A stretch of DNA of 64,000 nt from Atopsyche davidsoni (taxonomy: Eukaryota; Arthropoda; Insecta; Trichoptera; Hydrobiosidae), in contig JAILWY010000016.1 of assembly GCA_022113835.1 (NCBI GenBank), positions 4,316,501 to 4,380,500 on the forward strand. The letters are read 5' to 3'. Both the position numbers and the translations under genes were made by a program. Each line of letters begins with the position of its first letter. The stretch's first letter is position 1. Of the stretch, positions 21,510 to 35,979 are shown one piece after another. Below the pieces are notes generated by a model that made no database searches, was not told where the DNA came from, and worked only from the letters and a program-made list of their open reading frames with translations.

Positions 21510-24500
21510 TTTTCGACTTCAAATATCACGAATGGGCAACCGAGAGCGCGCGCCAGAGCGACTTGGAGTGTAACGCTCGCCACGCACGCGACGTAGGCGA
21601 GACAATCAAAAGATCGGTGACCTTTCCGGGAAAGATGGGACTCAAATTAGATAGCAGCGAGTGAGATCCTAATTATGTCCCTTCTGGTATTTTAATACAG
21701 GGATACTCATACTGTTCAGAATTCATTATTCATGTAATAAGAAATGCTTGGTACCGTGTACACACATTCTTCTTGGCTGGAATTTTATTTAAATTAAACA
21801 CGAGCTCCTTCGCTTTCGTTCTCGGGGTGTATTTTGTAGTAGAATTTTCAAGGCTGTAATTTTTAGGCTGTTTTATACGGGAAAGCGGGTGATTTACCCG
21901 ATTACTGTAAAATAGATAATATACGTGTACATTTGAGGTTAAATTATTGTAATTCTTGGAATAGCTAATGTTCTCTAGGTGTAGCAGTTTGGCCAATCAA
22001 TCCGAGCTCACGTGCGTGCCAACGCCGACCACAAATATTTCCTTATCGAATCACGATCAAGTGAATCATTCGCTACAGGTCACACGTTTCGACTGCACTC
22101 CCCATAAAAATCGCTATATTTTTTTATTTTAATTTGGTTATCCAACGATTGGTTACGTTTAATTTGTAACATTCCATATTTATAACAAAACTGTTTAGCC
22201 AAACGGTCGAGAGATTACGAAAATAATTTTGATAAAAACTTTTTTTATGCTTTCTAGTTGATTTCATTTAATTTAGTGTAGTATACAAAGCAGAATAAGG
22301 ATTCAAAATACACAGAAGCCGAAATGTACCCTCAGTTATACTCTAATGAATATCAGTTATTTTTGTTTGTGATTATCAAGCACTAGATAAAGATTAACTT
22401 TTAAATCAAATACATAACAAACTGGTTCAATGCTTCGTTTCGTTTTAATACTGCGGATGTAGTAATTGTCACATCTTACGGCTATAACTTTTACTAAAAC
22501 ACCGGAACTTGAACCGTCTCCTAATTTAATATAGTGATATACATGAAGAGAGCTTTTTTTCGGGACACTTTGGAGATTCCCACGAGTTATACCCGGCGAA
22601 AGTTAAGAAAGCACGCGAACCTGCTGCCGGCTTTATCTGCCCCCGCCCTCTCCCCGCGGGGCGGAGGCGGAGAGGGAGGGCCTTATGAGTGGCCCCGTGG
22701 GCTATATTTCTCCTCCCCTCCACCCAGAAATTTCCCTGCTACCTTTTATAAGACACCTTTGAAACTTGTTAAAGTTTGCGGAATTCCTGTATGAGCTTTT
22801 TGTACGCTTTTTTGCGAGGTTATTAGATATGTTATAAAATTAAATTGCTTTTTATTTTCTTTGTAACTTTACTTATTCACATACGTTTTATTTTTGTTAT
22901 ATATTAGTAATGGTAGTGGATATATATACTATACACACCTGTGCTATCAAAATGACTGTAGAAATAGATTTTAGGCTTTCGTATAAGCAAGACAAATATT
23001 GTTTTTAACGCTGACAACCATTGAAAGCAATTTTCGTCAAGAAAAAGATATTTATTTGAAAAGTGAAATATTTATTTTTATTATGTTTTACATACATCTA
23101 ATTAAATTAAAACTTTCAAATAAATATTTATTATTATGTTTGCTAGTATGAATTGTCTACACTTGGAAATGTATTTCGATGCGTACGACTAGGCCAACTC
23201 GTGTTTGCCTTCATTCCATATTTTCATCACTATTCTTCTGACTGCTTAAATACATTCAAATGCTTTGGTGAATGCTTGTTTTAGATTTCCATCATCACAA
23301 GTCAAAGTTTATGGCTTCATTGTTAAATATAAGTAGTTTCGTAGTAGGTTTTATCCCCCTTGAACATATGATACAAAATATCCTGGAGTTCACAACTTAC
23401 TAAGATTCCAATAATAATTTATAACACGCAATGTTCTTTAAAAGATCTTGGACCCGTCTCGACTGCATGCCGCTCACGCCACAGATTGAATAATTAACGA
23501 TTTAACTGATAAAGCGTTCAGAAGTTCGGTGTGAACTTTTTGAAGGTTCGTTGTTAAAATTTGATATTTCTTTATCCACTTGAAGTGTGTTGAGAAACAT
23601 CAAATTTTACTTAACACATTTAAACTTTTTTTCGTTGGTTTAATTAAAGGCGTGTTAATAGTCCTGTTGCTTTTTTGTTTGTTAATATCTTCCTCGTAAT
23701 AAAAGTAAAATTACCGTTTTTTTATGTATGAATCAGCCGATCCTGACCGCGTTAATTTGCTTACTTCGTTGAAAGTTAAAAAGGTAGTCCGACCAGGAAG
23801 CCGGGAGAGGTCCCCGGCACGCATACAAATCAATCTCACGCCGAACATTTGACGGATGAGTCCCCGCACCTCTCCGTGTAATACTTTATCTCTGGACATC
23901 TTATTTCTTCCATTTCCTGTGGCTTTGGGTCGACTACGTGCCTTCCATTTTAATCTTCACAGCCTTGTCAAATCTGGCGTGGAGATTCTTAGTGAAGTTG
24001 AATTAATTATTTATGGCTCAGATGTATAATTATAATGAGATTATTCTTAGGTAACTTTATAATGATCGTTTATTATATTACTTGTCGCCTTTGGTTTTTT
24101 TTTTATTTCTTCATTATTGACAATACCAATTCTATTGAATTTCAAAATCCTTAATGCGGTATGTACCAGGTGTAATTTTGCTATACATCTTTCATATGAC
24201 TTATTCTGATACGAATAGTGTAATATCGTAATATTAGCATAATAGCAATGATCTTAAACTAGTGTTCGCACGTAACATATTCACTCCACTCATCGAAATG
24301 TCAACCGAGACATCTTGCGTCTTGGAATGGTGCATGTTCGCGGACTTTTATTTCGTGTTTTTGAATTCGCACGTCAGCCGCTAAAACCGCGCTATATTTA
24401 ATGGCCCCAGTCCGCGCGGGACGTACTCCAGTTTTACGTTTCTCAGAAGCCAGGCGCTGCGGAGGCTATATTAACCCCGGGTTATTGGCCTGCCTTGTGC

Positions 24501-26060
24501 GACACGACCGATGGCCATTTCTCCGGAGGAAGTGCTGCATATCCATAATGTATAACCAATACCGCCCATTCCTGCATACTGATTACCATATTGTCTCACC
24601 CGCCCGGATTTACATAATCCCAGGCTGAACTTCTTTGTCGAGTGCGGCACCTCTCTCGTGCGTATTCCCCGGTACGCTCCGAAACACACAATCCACCTAA
24701 ACTTTAAATAATCTACGGATTTGTAAACCTGTCTATCACTGGCCTGCGGTTAGTGTAGACTTACCCGGCACTCGATGATATAAACTTGGAAGTTTGGCTG
24801 TGCTAAGAACATCTACACGCGTATGAAAAATCTCGCTTTTACGCGTATTCGACCTGTATCATTTGTAAAATGCTGTTCTGAGACATGTTTTGTTTTGTCT
24901 TATCAAAATACAATTCTCATGTTTAATGCATATCATGTTTTGACTTAAGTTTTTCTATATCAATATTTGAAAAACAAAAGTCAGTTTTCCGTTTTATTAT
25001 TAGTTATTTTCAGTATCGCTTATCCCACAATGAATGAAGTATAGATTAACTGATTCCCCTAATGAAAAGTTGCAGTCTTTATTTTTTCAAATAAAGATGT
25101 GTATTTGTAAATTTATATAAAAATACGTTAAAATTATCCTATGTAGAATGATAAAATGAAAAGATTCATCGATATATTCTTATGTTTCTCAATAAGTAAA
25201 CATCTCAATCTCTATCGCATTGCAGTGTTATTGCTTTGAAATGTTTTGAATAGAATCTCATTTGCACTGTTTGATTTTCGTTTTCTTCCTCTCGATGCAT
25301 AAAACATGTCTGATTTTTAATTTGAAAATCCCAACTTGCAACGTCTTGAATAAAACATGAAAACAAAAATAGAAGCCACTTAGGATGCACTTAGATAATG
25401 CACGAGCCGATTTATGTATAATTTTTTTATGAATTATTAATGCTTCGTGTAAACTTCCTCATACATTATTCGAGATCTGAACCGCGGTACCCCAGCGGCG
25501 CCATAACAGATATTTTATATTCAATTTTTCCCCAACTGAATTTGTAGCTTATTTCGAATACTTTTATTATCCATTTATTCTGTACCTCTGGAAATTCAAA
25601 TCTCCAAAAAGCCAGTTCGGATTATCCTACTGAGTGAAATATACGTCATTTGAATTTCAATAAACGCTAACTGTATTGTAATTCATGTTAAATGTGAATC
25701 CGCACCGAAGGGTTCGGATGCTTAAGTAGAAATATTCATTATGCATAATTATTACAAAACGACTTTTATGATAAATTAAAAACAGCCCACTTAGCGCTGA
25801 GCGCACCCCCGACAACCTATAAAAGTTCCGCCAGCGGAAACTCTCCCCGTGCTCGGGCTTTCACTTCCGGCAATCTGTCTTTTTGCTTAAAAATCCATTC
25901 CGATTCGCAAATTGATTCGCTTCAGCCATCGAAATGTATTCACATACGAAGGCTCCTACTCGAGACATTACTCTTTCCGTGATAAAAAAAAAAAATTAAT
26001 ACCCTTTCACGTGTTATTTTACGGTGTTATTTATTTTACCTAGTCTGGTATAAATGTACG
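21510..26060. other. Non-coding stretch with GC-rich blocks
   Basis: No supported gene. GC-rich blocks lie at about 21530-21690, 22580-22735, 23740-23880, 24365-24500 and 25790-25880. The frames crossing them (for example 22534-22794 plus and 24401-24628 plus) are open mainly because of composition. TATAAAAG at 25818-25825 has no Inr at the expected spacing. Confidence 0.3.
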
Positions 26061-26069
26061 GTTAAAATA

Positions 26070-26095
26070 TCAATGAAATTTATATTTGTTATTGT
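26070..26095 (+). other. Weak candidate recursive splice site
   Basis: ATTTGTTATTGTACAG joins GTAAAT at 26089/26090. The pyrimidine tract is short and the donor is not ideal. It is listed because it lies on the same strand as the two stronger sites. Confidence 0.2.
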
Positions 26096-26394
26096 ACAGG
26101 TAAATTATTTCAAATTTATTAAAAATAATAATTTTAAAGTTCAAACGGTCATAACAGATGTTTTTTGTTGTTTATCAGCTTCTCAGAGTATGTATGATTT
26201 CAACTACAGGTCCCCAAACGCTCTCGACTCTGGTAATAAAAAAATATTCAAGTTCGTGTGAATCACTCCGTAGAACGTTTAGTTTCGGAGGGCGCATAAT
26301 AGATTAGGAGGTACCTACTGCTATCTGCCTTTGGATTAAGCGGTAATCCAGTAACAAATGCACATCATTAACGAGTGCAAAACAAAATGATAAC

Positions 26395-26620
26395 ACAATT
26401 TGGCACGTCGCGCTGCCAAAAGCCTCCCAACTGGGTCAGCCCAAGTCCCCGTGCGCCTCCGCCACACATTAGCCAGGCTTCCGCGGGAGGAAATGGCCGG
26501 CAGTTTGGTATGTTTCCAGCCAGCCGGCGTGGCGCCCTTATCTGCGAAAAGTAATACGCGCCCGTTAGCCACCACCGCACCCTCCGCCATCCAGCTTAGG
26601 CTGCGCATTCCTACGCCGAG
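26395..26620. other. GC-rich block, possible regulatory island
   Basis: A GC-rich block in AT-rich surroundings, crossed by frames on both strands (26336-26656 minus, 26368-26580 minus, 26400-26651 plus) with no known domain. Three overlapping open frames in different registers argue for composition, not coding. Confidence 0.25.
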
Positions 26621-26863
26621 ACTATTCAAACCACCATACAACCTTAATTGAAACATAACTAGTAGAAGCTAGATGCAGATATTTATCAGCGTTCAGATGT
26701 GGTGCGTGTACAGCGGACAAAACGGTCGTCAAAACATAAACCTCGAATGTTCCTTCCACTCTTTTCAATGCTTTATATCAGTGCTTCTCAAAGCTTCCCA
26801 GGGGGTCCTTACAAAATTAAAATCGATTTTGGGGTCCCCGAACATCGTCAGGGGGTCCGCGCA

Positions 26864-26904
26864 AGGTTTAATATAAAATTGTGACACATTTTTATATTAA
26901 ACCT
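26864..26904. repeat. Hairpin inside the hAT-like MITE
   Basis: AGGTTTAATATAAAAT pairs with ATTTTTATATTAAACCT (one extra T) around a short loop, giving a stem of about 16 bases within the MITE. Confidence 0.7.
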
Positions 26905-27060
26905 TTTTACATCCTAAGTAAAATATAAATATAGGCAGGTGCATAAAATACAAGTAATAACAGGCATCTCGGTGAGTCAGGCAGGTTTATACAGGAACGC
27001 AATATAATCGATACTTGCACCAACTTGTATATAATATGAATTTATGTAGTTTTTCACACA

Positions 27061-27235
27061 GGGTCCGTGGGCAGGTTTTGACTATAATAGGGAGTCCGTA
27101 GGCAAGTTTTGACTATGAAAGGGGGTCCATGGGCAAGTTTTGACTATAAAAGGGGGTCTGTAGGCAAGTTTTGACTATGAAAGAGGGTCCATGGGCAAGT
27201 TTTGACTATGAAAGTGGGTCCGTGGGCCAAGAGAG
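27061..27235. repeat. Minisatellite, 31-bp unit, five full copies and a partial sixth
   Basis: Units of the form GGGGGTCCRTRGGCAAGTTT followed by TGACTATRAAA run head to tail within the 3' half of the hAT-like MITE. Copies differ by one to four bases, mostly transitions. The sixth unit is cut by the terminal inverted repeat. Confidence 0.9.
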
Positions 27236-27259
27236 TTTGAGAGCCGCTGATTTATATGA

Positions 27260-30200
27260 ATTTCAACAATTCCGGTTATCAAACAACGGTATTTATTTTC
27301 ATTGTCAACGTTGATTCGTTACTGTTTGTACAAGTCTCAAATATTTTATGCTGTAATTAATCCCATAATTAATATCTGTTGAAGTGGGTTCACGGGAGAA
27401 CACACACTTATATATAGTATTTAAATTAATTTGATGGGGTGCGATAATTTGGGGCGGAGTAGTGTCTCTGCGCACCTGAGTTGCCGCCGGCCGGAGAGTC
27501 TGGCTGCGCCCTCAACCCTCTCAGTTCCGAATTTCAGCGCCCCTAATGGCAGTAAAACTCAAAATTAACTCCAACAGTCGTGCTCTTACTTTTGTTTATG
27601 ATGTCGCATTGTTCTGCCTCCCGGTTATTGTTATTTAATTCTCTGCTTTCAGACTTTATATGTTATTATACATCTGACATTGTTTTACTACTTTCAAATA
27701 TCAAGAGTTTGACAAGAGCACCCTTGAAACTCAAGATATAAACTTCTTTCGAAAAACGTTTGTTAATAATATATGTAATATTGTCGTATGTGAACTTTTG
27801 AATACATTTAATATTTTTTAACCGTGGCGGTGCCCTTGGCGATTTAATGTTTTGCGATGACATTTGACAATAAATTTACGAAGCATAAAATTCCTGGATA
27901 TATGTATGTGCAGTAATTGTGCAGTTGTTATTTAGAAATTTTTTCGCCATTCTATAATAAGCAAAATGTAGTATTGCGTTAAGCTTATTATCAATTCTTA
28001 ATCAAAACTAATCTAATTTTTTTTCCAGCGTATGAATGTTTACTGCTCAGCATTCACTTCATAATATAAAAGAGGAAGTTGTCCAATTATATGTTTTGTA
28101 ATATAGCCTTAATTTGTAAGATTTAACCAGTCATGGCATCTTTTGTTATTGTAATCAATTTTCTTATTAAATAATAGTAACTACTTAAAAGTTACTTGTG
28201 TACTTAAATCTCTGTGTATAAACATAACAAACTCTCGTGTCGCAGTTTGTTATGTATTATCTAAGAAGTTTTCCTTCCATTTAAACAATGCTGATACGGA
28301 CGTAACAAAGCCCTAAAGGGTGTTTGTTTTTATTCGACTTGACACTCCCGTGGCACTATTTACTGAAAGTAATAAATCTCAATACTTGGCTGCTCTTTGT
28401 TCCGAGTGCTCACTCAATTTTCTCTAGTTTCCCTGGCCATTAAAAGGGATTTTCCAGGGAGAAAAGCTCCCTGAAATAATATATTAAACGCTTTCACTGC
28501 TTGACCCACATCTTATCTTTTGAACGATCGATAAAGTTTGAGATGAATTTGAACTATGTCCCAATTATTTGAAAGTGCTGTTGAAACTTTTCGCTGAACC
28601 TGCGAGGTTAAAAGAAAACTTCGTGGAATATTATTTTGATAAAGCTCACAATTTAACTATTTTCCTCTACAGTTCTTGTTATCAAAAATACCATTTATAT
28701 TTTTAGATTATTTGTATGTTTATACATAATTTTTAAACTCAATTTAAGCAGAGCGCATTTCTACAAAGTAATTCTTATACAGGCAATTCTAACAATTTTT
28801 CTTTCAGTGTTTTTTTACAATAGCCCCCTGCTTCGCTATACACACACTTAGCTCGCTTTGTGTTCCATCAAAACATTTTATTTCCAACAATACAATCCAA
28901 TAAATTCAACAATAACAAACCTCGCGAAAGTGCGTTTTATGCGGACTCATCGCCGCATGAAAAATCACAAAAATGAGTACTTTAAGCAAAAGAGGGGGCT
29001 CGTCAAAACTTCCTCGCGCCACTATTAATGGGGGAACAATGAGCCACCGGAAGTGGCCTGGAATCCTGCGACCACTTTCCGGTTGTCGGGCCTTTTAACA
29101 AATTTTCTACCATTAGGGGCTGTTTTTTTCAGGGACCATCACTCGTGATTTACAATATCATACACAACATGCCTCAGACCCTTTCTCCCTCCGTCCGGAA
29201 GGCTTCTTTATATGAACTACTCTGGAAAATTCCCGTTTTTTAGTATTATGTCTATTATAATCTACCATATATTGTGGTATACCTGCGTACGCATGCACTG
29301 CGCACAATCTAAAGGCCTTTGCAAAAGCGCGAGCTTTTCTATTCGTCTTTGTATTAATATATATATCTTTTTTTTCTGAAATTGACACGAAAAAAACATT
29401 CGCATCACGTTGCTTTTAAATGTGTTAAATAATATGGTTTTGGGGATTTTATGACTTTTCTCGTACTTGTAGACTCACAGGTTTATGCTCTAAAAGATAA
29501 TAAATACTTATACAAGTGGATATTACAGAACCGAGTAAGAGTACTATGTGCAGTATTATATGGTGTGTGTTTCAATTACTTTGAGTCGGTTTGTGTCGGC
29601 TAATCCGGTAGAACTGCAAGAAGTCCATCGCCCCTAACGCTAGATCATCGCACGCCTAGAAGAGGCTCGCACGCTTCACGAAACGTACTTTTCATTTCAT
29701 ATAGACCCTAATAAATTATAGCGAACACAACAATGATAAACGGGTATACTGCAAAAATCATTATTGACCTTGGGTAAAACAAGACAACTCTTTTCTATTT
29801 CTAACATTCGCTTTGATGCTTTAGCCGAAAGTCCTCCTTAAAAACGAAACGTGAATATTACACAGTCCATTTATTTTTCTCGTATAATATATTATAAAAA
29901 TGATTCACAGTAAATATTATAAAAAAACATTTATCTTCGAAATATTCATATAAAAACGCATTCAAATTTTCGCATTGCTTATATAGTACTGTTAAATAGA
30001 TTCGGACAAAGAAAGGTCGGACCAAGAGCTGAGAAAACCCTTACCGTTAGCCATTAAGGTAGCGAGGACGGAAGGTGTCAGATCCGGCATATTAACAACC
30101 CCGTTACAAATTGTACGGCCGGAACTGAGCGGGGCGGGGACGGGGGCGGAGGGTGTGTGGTAATGGTCACGATTTGTTACCATTGCGAAAATGATGCTTT

Positions 30201-33200
30201 TATACTCCTTTGTTGCGGCCATAAGTGCCGTGTTTGTGTATTTTCCTCCTTTGTAAATGAAACCTGCTTGGGTATTTCGCGGAAGATGAAATAATACATT
30301 GTGTGTTATATTTATTTTTTTAATTATTTAATTAGCCCGCCCTGGCTTTGGCACATGCGTACCGTTTGCGCTACTAAAAACAAAATTGGCTCTTTTATGT
30401 AATATATCAGAGGAAGTTACCTTTCAAACGATTTCAACACGTTGTGCAAGCATTAATGCCTGTAATATAAATTGGAATCTCAATAATATATTGTCACTTC
30501 AAGTAATGTATATCATTTATCTATTTCGTTATTATAAATCTGTAGAACATCTTAACCAAAAGTACGTATCTGTGGCGAGCAATACTTTCGAAGTCTTCGC
30601 ATGTCTTCCTATCAAAGTTTACCTGTCATAACTCTCACGCTTATTATAGCTCAGTAATTATCTTAAAATTTTTAGCTTGTATTGACTGCAGAACACAGGT
30701 AAATGTCTGTCTGCTTTATATATGATTGCGATGAAGAATGTTTTAAATTGTAAGTGTACACTTAAAGCGCTTATTATTAAATCGATACGATGTTTATATC
30801 GTCTATAGCAGTAAAGCGTAAATCTCCAGTCAATGATTAGCCCGCGCATTAATCATTTTTAAAAATATCATTTTCCGCGTCACTATCAAAGCATAAATCA
30901 AGGGCTAAAATTAAACCTCGCCGGTTTCAGAAACTTCATCAATTATTTCCCAAATAAACATAAATGTCCGTCGCGTCCAGGTGCGGTATTGTTTTATTCC
31001 TGCAGCCGGGTCGCATGAAATATTACCGGTCGGAAGTCGTTTCGGCCAATTACGCAAATCACCACCGGGCATCTCCCGCCCGCGTCATTAATTACAATCG
31101 GCGGGGGCGGGTCGCCGATGTGTCGTGCAGTGAGGTAGCCGCTTTATTACCTTTGCTCCACCGAAATAATAATTTGCGAAATTTTCTCTATAATTTTATA
31201 AAATTTCAAGCCACGTTACATTGCGGAAATAGCGGAATGAAATATTGGTTAACTTTGCACTTGTTTATGGGTGATCTATCGAGTTAGATAAAGCTTCTTC
31301 CAATTGTAGTTATATACTTTGAATGCACATATTTTTGGTTGTTTTGTTGTTGTTTTTTGTTGTATTTTAGGTTGTTTAATTAATTAATGTTTGGCTTAAA
31401 ATTAATTTAGTTTTTTTAATTCTTGCTAGCTTGTATATTTTCTAGATTCTCTTGTCCGATTTTTTTTTTTTTAAATCGTCGTCATAACTTTGAGCATTTT
31501 TAGAACCTTATGGTGACACGCTTTATTAAAATTCCTTTCTTTTTTAGCAGCCCTGATGCTTCATGTCTATATTTCTAAAACCCATAGGTAAATGCAAAAA
31601 AAATAAGTTGTATTGAAATTTTCACAGGCAATGTAACACCATATTATATTTGACATACACATAAGCTTACAATATACTTATTCTCTTTTACGTTATTACA
31701 GTTGCCAGCGGTTTTTTATAGTTAACGCATATACTCGCAGTCTAAAGAAATGTAATTTTTGTTTATGAGCTCTGGTGTTATGGCGTACACAAAAAGTTCA
31801 GCTGCTCATATTTTATTAAGTTTATGAATAACTATTTCACATGTTCAATCATGTACAAAACTCTTTAAATTTGTTCTTTATTGTCTAGACCAGTCAAATA
31901 TCTTTGGATTCACTTATTTCGTGAAATGTTATATTAGCTTATCAACTTATGCACATAAATGAAATAAAATATTATAATAATTTATATATATTCATTTATA
32001 ATGAAGTAATTTTTTTCATATATACATACATATAATATGTAGGACTTTTCGCCAAATACCTACCCTCGTCACGAGAAAAAACTTTCATGCTGAAACTGTT
32101 CTTTGATTTACTGAAGGCGATGCTTAAGCCCGTTACTTGTCAACCAATATTAAAAGTGATCCTCATTACTCAAGTTCTACCGAGAATTTACTGAGAAGGT
32201 GAAAAAATATTTTTTTTTATTATCAACCAAATATACATAATGCATTAATTATTTATTTAGTATTTCATTCCCGCAGTCAACGTCAGGAATAAAATCACAG
32301 TTTTATCCATCAGGCACACCGTTCATATATTTTCAATTAATTTACAGAGCGTGGCAGGGAACGTTCAGGCCCGAGTCAGCTGCTAATCGCGTTAGCAGTT
32401 GTGCGGGGCTGGGACCGATTGCGACTTCTCACGGAACAAAAAGCTTCTCATTTGGCATAGGTTCGTGCCGCGTATCGCGCTGCACACCTTTGCCTAATAA
32501 ACTTTATTCAGCAGTTATAAATAGTCTGCGTAGCCACCTTTGTGTGTGGAATTATTCCCGACACGATGTTTTGTGCTCATTTTCGCTGCTCGACGTATTG
32601 CAGCTTAAAATCAAATTAATATGCTTTTGTGTTTCAAGAAATATTGCTCCTTTTTAAATTAATGTTTTTTTTTAATTATTATTATTAGAACATATTAATT
32701 ATATTATGAAATAGTAGCGTGGTCACTTTCAGTCTCTAGTTTACTAATGGGTTTACTTGGAAAAAATCATTTAAAGAATATCTCGAAGTAATTTAAAAAA
32801 AAAAACATATTAACATACGGATTATAACTATTGGGATACGATTATAAGTTCATTTTAAGTTGTTTATAATTGTATTTTATTTTTTAATCAATAGAAAATG
32901 TAGCCGATATAGAGCAAGAACTCGCTTGCTGTTTTGGGAACTAAAACGTAAAGCTATATTTACATCTTTAAAAAAATCTAGTTGCTTAGATTTTTTTTCT
33001 TAATGTGAGACACAAATAAAGTTTCCCTCGATTTGGCTTATATAATAAGTGTGCAATTAAGTAACTGCAAATTAATATTTTATGAAATTTAAAGGAATTT
33101 ACAATTCAATCTTGCTATTTAATATATTGACAAAATTATTATCCAAAGCATGAGTATTCCATCTTATTGACTCATCAATAATGAAATCAACGCATTAATT

Positions 33201-35970
33201 GCCCCAAGACATGGGGGGGGACATGGCACAAATTGCTTTTCACCACATTCTCCCAGAGGTGTCCCATCCATTATGTACGTATGTACAGGTAGTCGCGCGG
33301 GTGTATGATTTAACCTCATCACAGTGGAACAGGGACAGGAGACCCTCCGATAGTGATTGTTGTCCTCTTCTTCGCCACTCCACAAGCCTGACCCATTTAC
33401 GGTGCAGCTGTCTATCCGGACCGGATAATGAATGGAGAATGAACCTCCAATACCCGGTCAACGCAATTCTATAACTTGGGCTAAATTAGTATGCTCACAA
33501 TGTTTGTCCTAGACTACGTATTTTTTTGTCATTTGTGACTGTTTGAATTTTTGTGGAACTATATTTTTTTAATCATCAAATCATAAATTACTTTTAAATT
33601 AAAAATTATTTACTTGCAGTACAACAATTATTGTGCTATACATGGGAAATAAGCAAAAGGAAGTTCGTGCAGTCTTATATATGAAAAATATGCGCATAAA
33701 ATACACAAAACATAAGTAGAAAGCATATAAAGTGAAGTTTTCTTGAGGATATGCTGTTTTTGCGTAAAACTTACATTTATAACTAAATACTCAACGTATT
33801 AGTAAAAAAAATTCACTTGATTTTTGGTCACGAGATCGATGTCAGTTTCGCACAACAAGGCCGACCAACTTCGTCTCTCTAAACATAAATAATTTTTTGG
33901 ATACAAAATCCTTTGGTACATTTATATCCACTAGGTGTAGGCAATTTTCGGTGTGAATCATAACCGAGATGAAATTTTCTCAGAAATAAAATTAAATAAT
34001 TATCAACAACAAGTGCTGCAGTGAAACTTCTCTAAGATTTTAATGCTGTATATATATATACAAATTATTTAATTAACGAATAACGTAATATATTCATTTT
34101 TACTGCCTATAAAATAAATTACATTTTATTGTGTTGTTTTGAGAGAAAAAACGTTGAAAAGGATAATTTTATATTTTTTGGTAAAACAATATTTTTTTAA
34201 TAATATGTTAAAATACATCAGAATTCTTCTAGAAACACTTCTTTGTTTTTTTTATACTGGCCCTTTTTAACTAGTATCAATTTGCAAATTTTACATTTAT
34301 AAATGCCTACATTAATAAAGCAGAAAATGGTAGTCTGATCTTATTTGATAATGACACCTTCCGGTTGAACGATCGCCATTCAATTACTCCGCCAAACACG
34401 TCCTGACACTCAATTGCAAAGCTATAAAACATAACAGTATTGTTTCGTCTATAAATTGACTTTTATCAAAATAAATTATTTTAGATTGCCCACTAATCTT
34501 TTAATCATACTTTTATCATGCTGTCAATTATGAACCATTTCTATTACACCCCAATCGAATCAATCAAACGTATATTACAGTAGATACGAGTATGTTTTTT
34601 TCATACAAACTTGTAATCAAATATTTAACAGAATCAAATCAAACAAATTCTTCCTCAATATTTCAACAAATAATGCTTTAAGCTTTTTCGGATCTATTTA
34701 TCTCTGTCATAAATATAGCTAAAAGTTATAAAATACACAAGAATTTCTTTTAAAGCCGCTAAATAATTAACATTTATTTTTTTTTAGAAAAAACACGCGA
34801 AGCAAAATAATACGAATTTCACGGGGAATTACAATGTAGGTTTTAAATATAAAAACACTTAAAAACTCTGCAAACTGGAAAATGCGTGAAATCTTTAATC
34901 TGTCAGTTTAAATGTACATTACAGCTATTTTGAAAATTGTTTTATTCATGTTTTAAAATATAACCTAAGTCCAATAAAAGCCACCATACAGTTTAATATC
35001 AATTTAAGGATAAGTACATAATATCAATAATGTTATGTACTTAAATTTGTTTATATTTGTGTTTACAAATAGTTTCACACGTACCGCTCCTGACCACGAT
35101 ACAATTGCTGCAATCATAACATTGATTGAGAATATCAATATTGTATTTGAAAAGTGGCTTAAACTGTAGTTTGTCTCTAAATAACAGAAACGAAATATAT
35201 CTGTAACCGGCTAGTACACATTGCGTGCCCTCACCACACGCCATTGATACATATTTTTTCCATTCTTTTGTTCGTTTAGTAGCAGTTTTCTGGCAAAAAA
35301 CACGGATGTTAGGTTTTATAGTCCAAGACACAAACAGAAGTTGATTTCCAGTATATCAAGAATTTTTCTGTGGCCGGTACAAATAAGGATTATGGCTTAA
35401 ACTCATGCCCTCCTTGTAGAGTTGGCAAGGAAACGTCGAAAATTGGGAGCAAGAAGCGGAAGAAGGGAACAAATTGGTAATAGAAGAAAATCTGGTCTCG
35501 AAATATAATATTTCTGACCCTCGGCAAGTGGGCTTGAAATAATAATGACCTAAAAGTTTTTTTTTATTAATCTTCAATCGCGAGATTCGTTTTTCTTTCG
35601 TTCGTCAATATTCATGGCATGATTTCGGCTTTTTTTTTGTTTTTATGGCCGGTACAAATAGCAATAACTGCAACTTTTCTCCGTTAGTATTAACTTTCCT
35701 CATGTTTTTATTAATTTATTATAACAGTTAAAAACTTCAAGCTATGACTTCAATATATGGCTTTTTCAGCCAATTCGTGTTCTCAATTTCTGAATTAAAA
35801 ATGATTTCTCTAGTTTACTTAATGAAGCCGTTATAAATAATAAAAATGCGTGATTCGCTTATATTAAGTTTATTTCATACAATATTTTCCATACGCATTT
35901 TTATGTTATCACACTTGTAGATACAAATCTCACCGAACAATTATGTTATTCCTATCGACACAATAATTTA
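27260..35970. other. Non-coding stretch with scattered GC-rich blocks
   Basis: No supported gene over 8.7 kb. GC-richer blocks lie at about 27440-27560, 29030-29100, 30000-30165, 31005-31150 and 33200-33450. The block at 31005-31150 contains ATTACGCAAAT (octamer-like, 31049-31059) and TCATTAATTAC (31085-31095), the kind of POU and homeodomain sites found in developmental enhancers. A 14-base repeat GGCCGGTACAAATA occurs at about 35372 and 35646. No open frame has recognisable domains. Confidence 0.3.
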
Positions 35971-35979
35971 TTTACAAAA

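Larger units (their letters stand above)
26779..27249. mobile_element. hAT-like MITE, 471 bp, with internal minisatellite
   Basis: The ends are imperfect terminal inverted repeats: CAGTGCTTCTCAAAGCTTCC on the left and, reversed, CAGCGGCTCTCAAACTCTCT on the right. The start CAGNG is typical of hAT elements. The flanks CTTTATAT (26771-26778) and ATTTATAT (27250-27257) form an 8-bp target duplication with one mismatch, also typical of hAT. There is no transposase. Inside are a hairpin (26864-26904) and a 31-bp tandem array (27061-27235). The motif GGGGGTCC recurs through the whole element, so its body may have grown by repeat amplification. Confidence 0.85.

Noticed and set aside
25818..25825. 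TATAAAAG as a promoter
   Set aside because: No initiator at about +30 and no transcript-like sequence downstream.
26400..26651. Coding exon in the GC-rich block
   Set aside because: Three frames are open at once with no domain in any; composition effect.
30680..30705. CAG|GTAAAT near 30698 as a ratchet site
   Set aside because: Purine-rich sequence precedes the CAG; no pyrimidine tract.
35340..35665. Repeated GGCCGGTACAAATA as a transposon end
   Set aside because: Only 14 bases shared, flanks differ, no target duplication.
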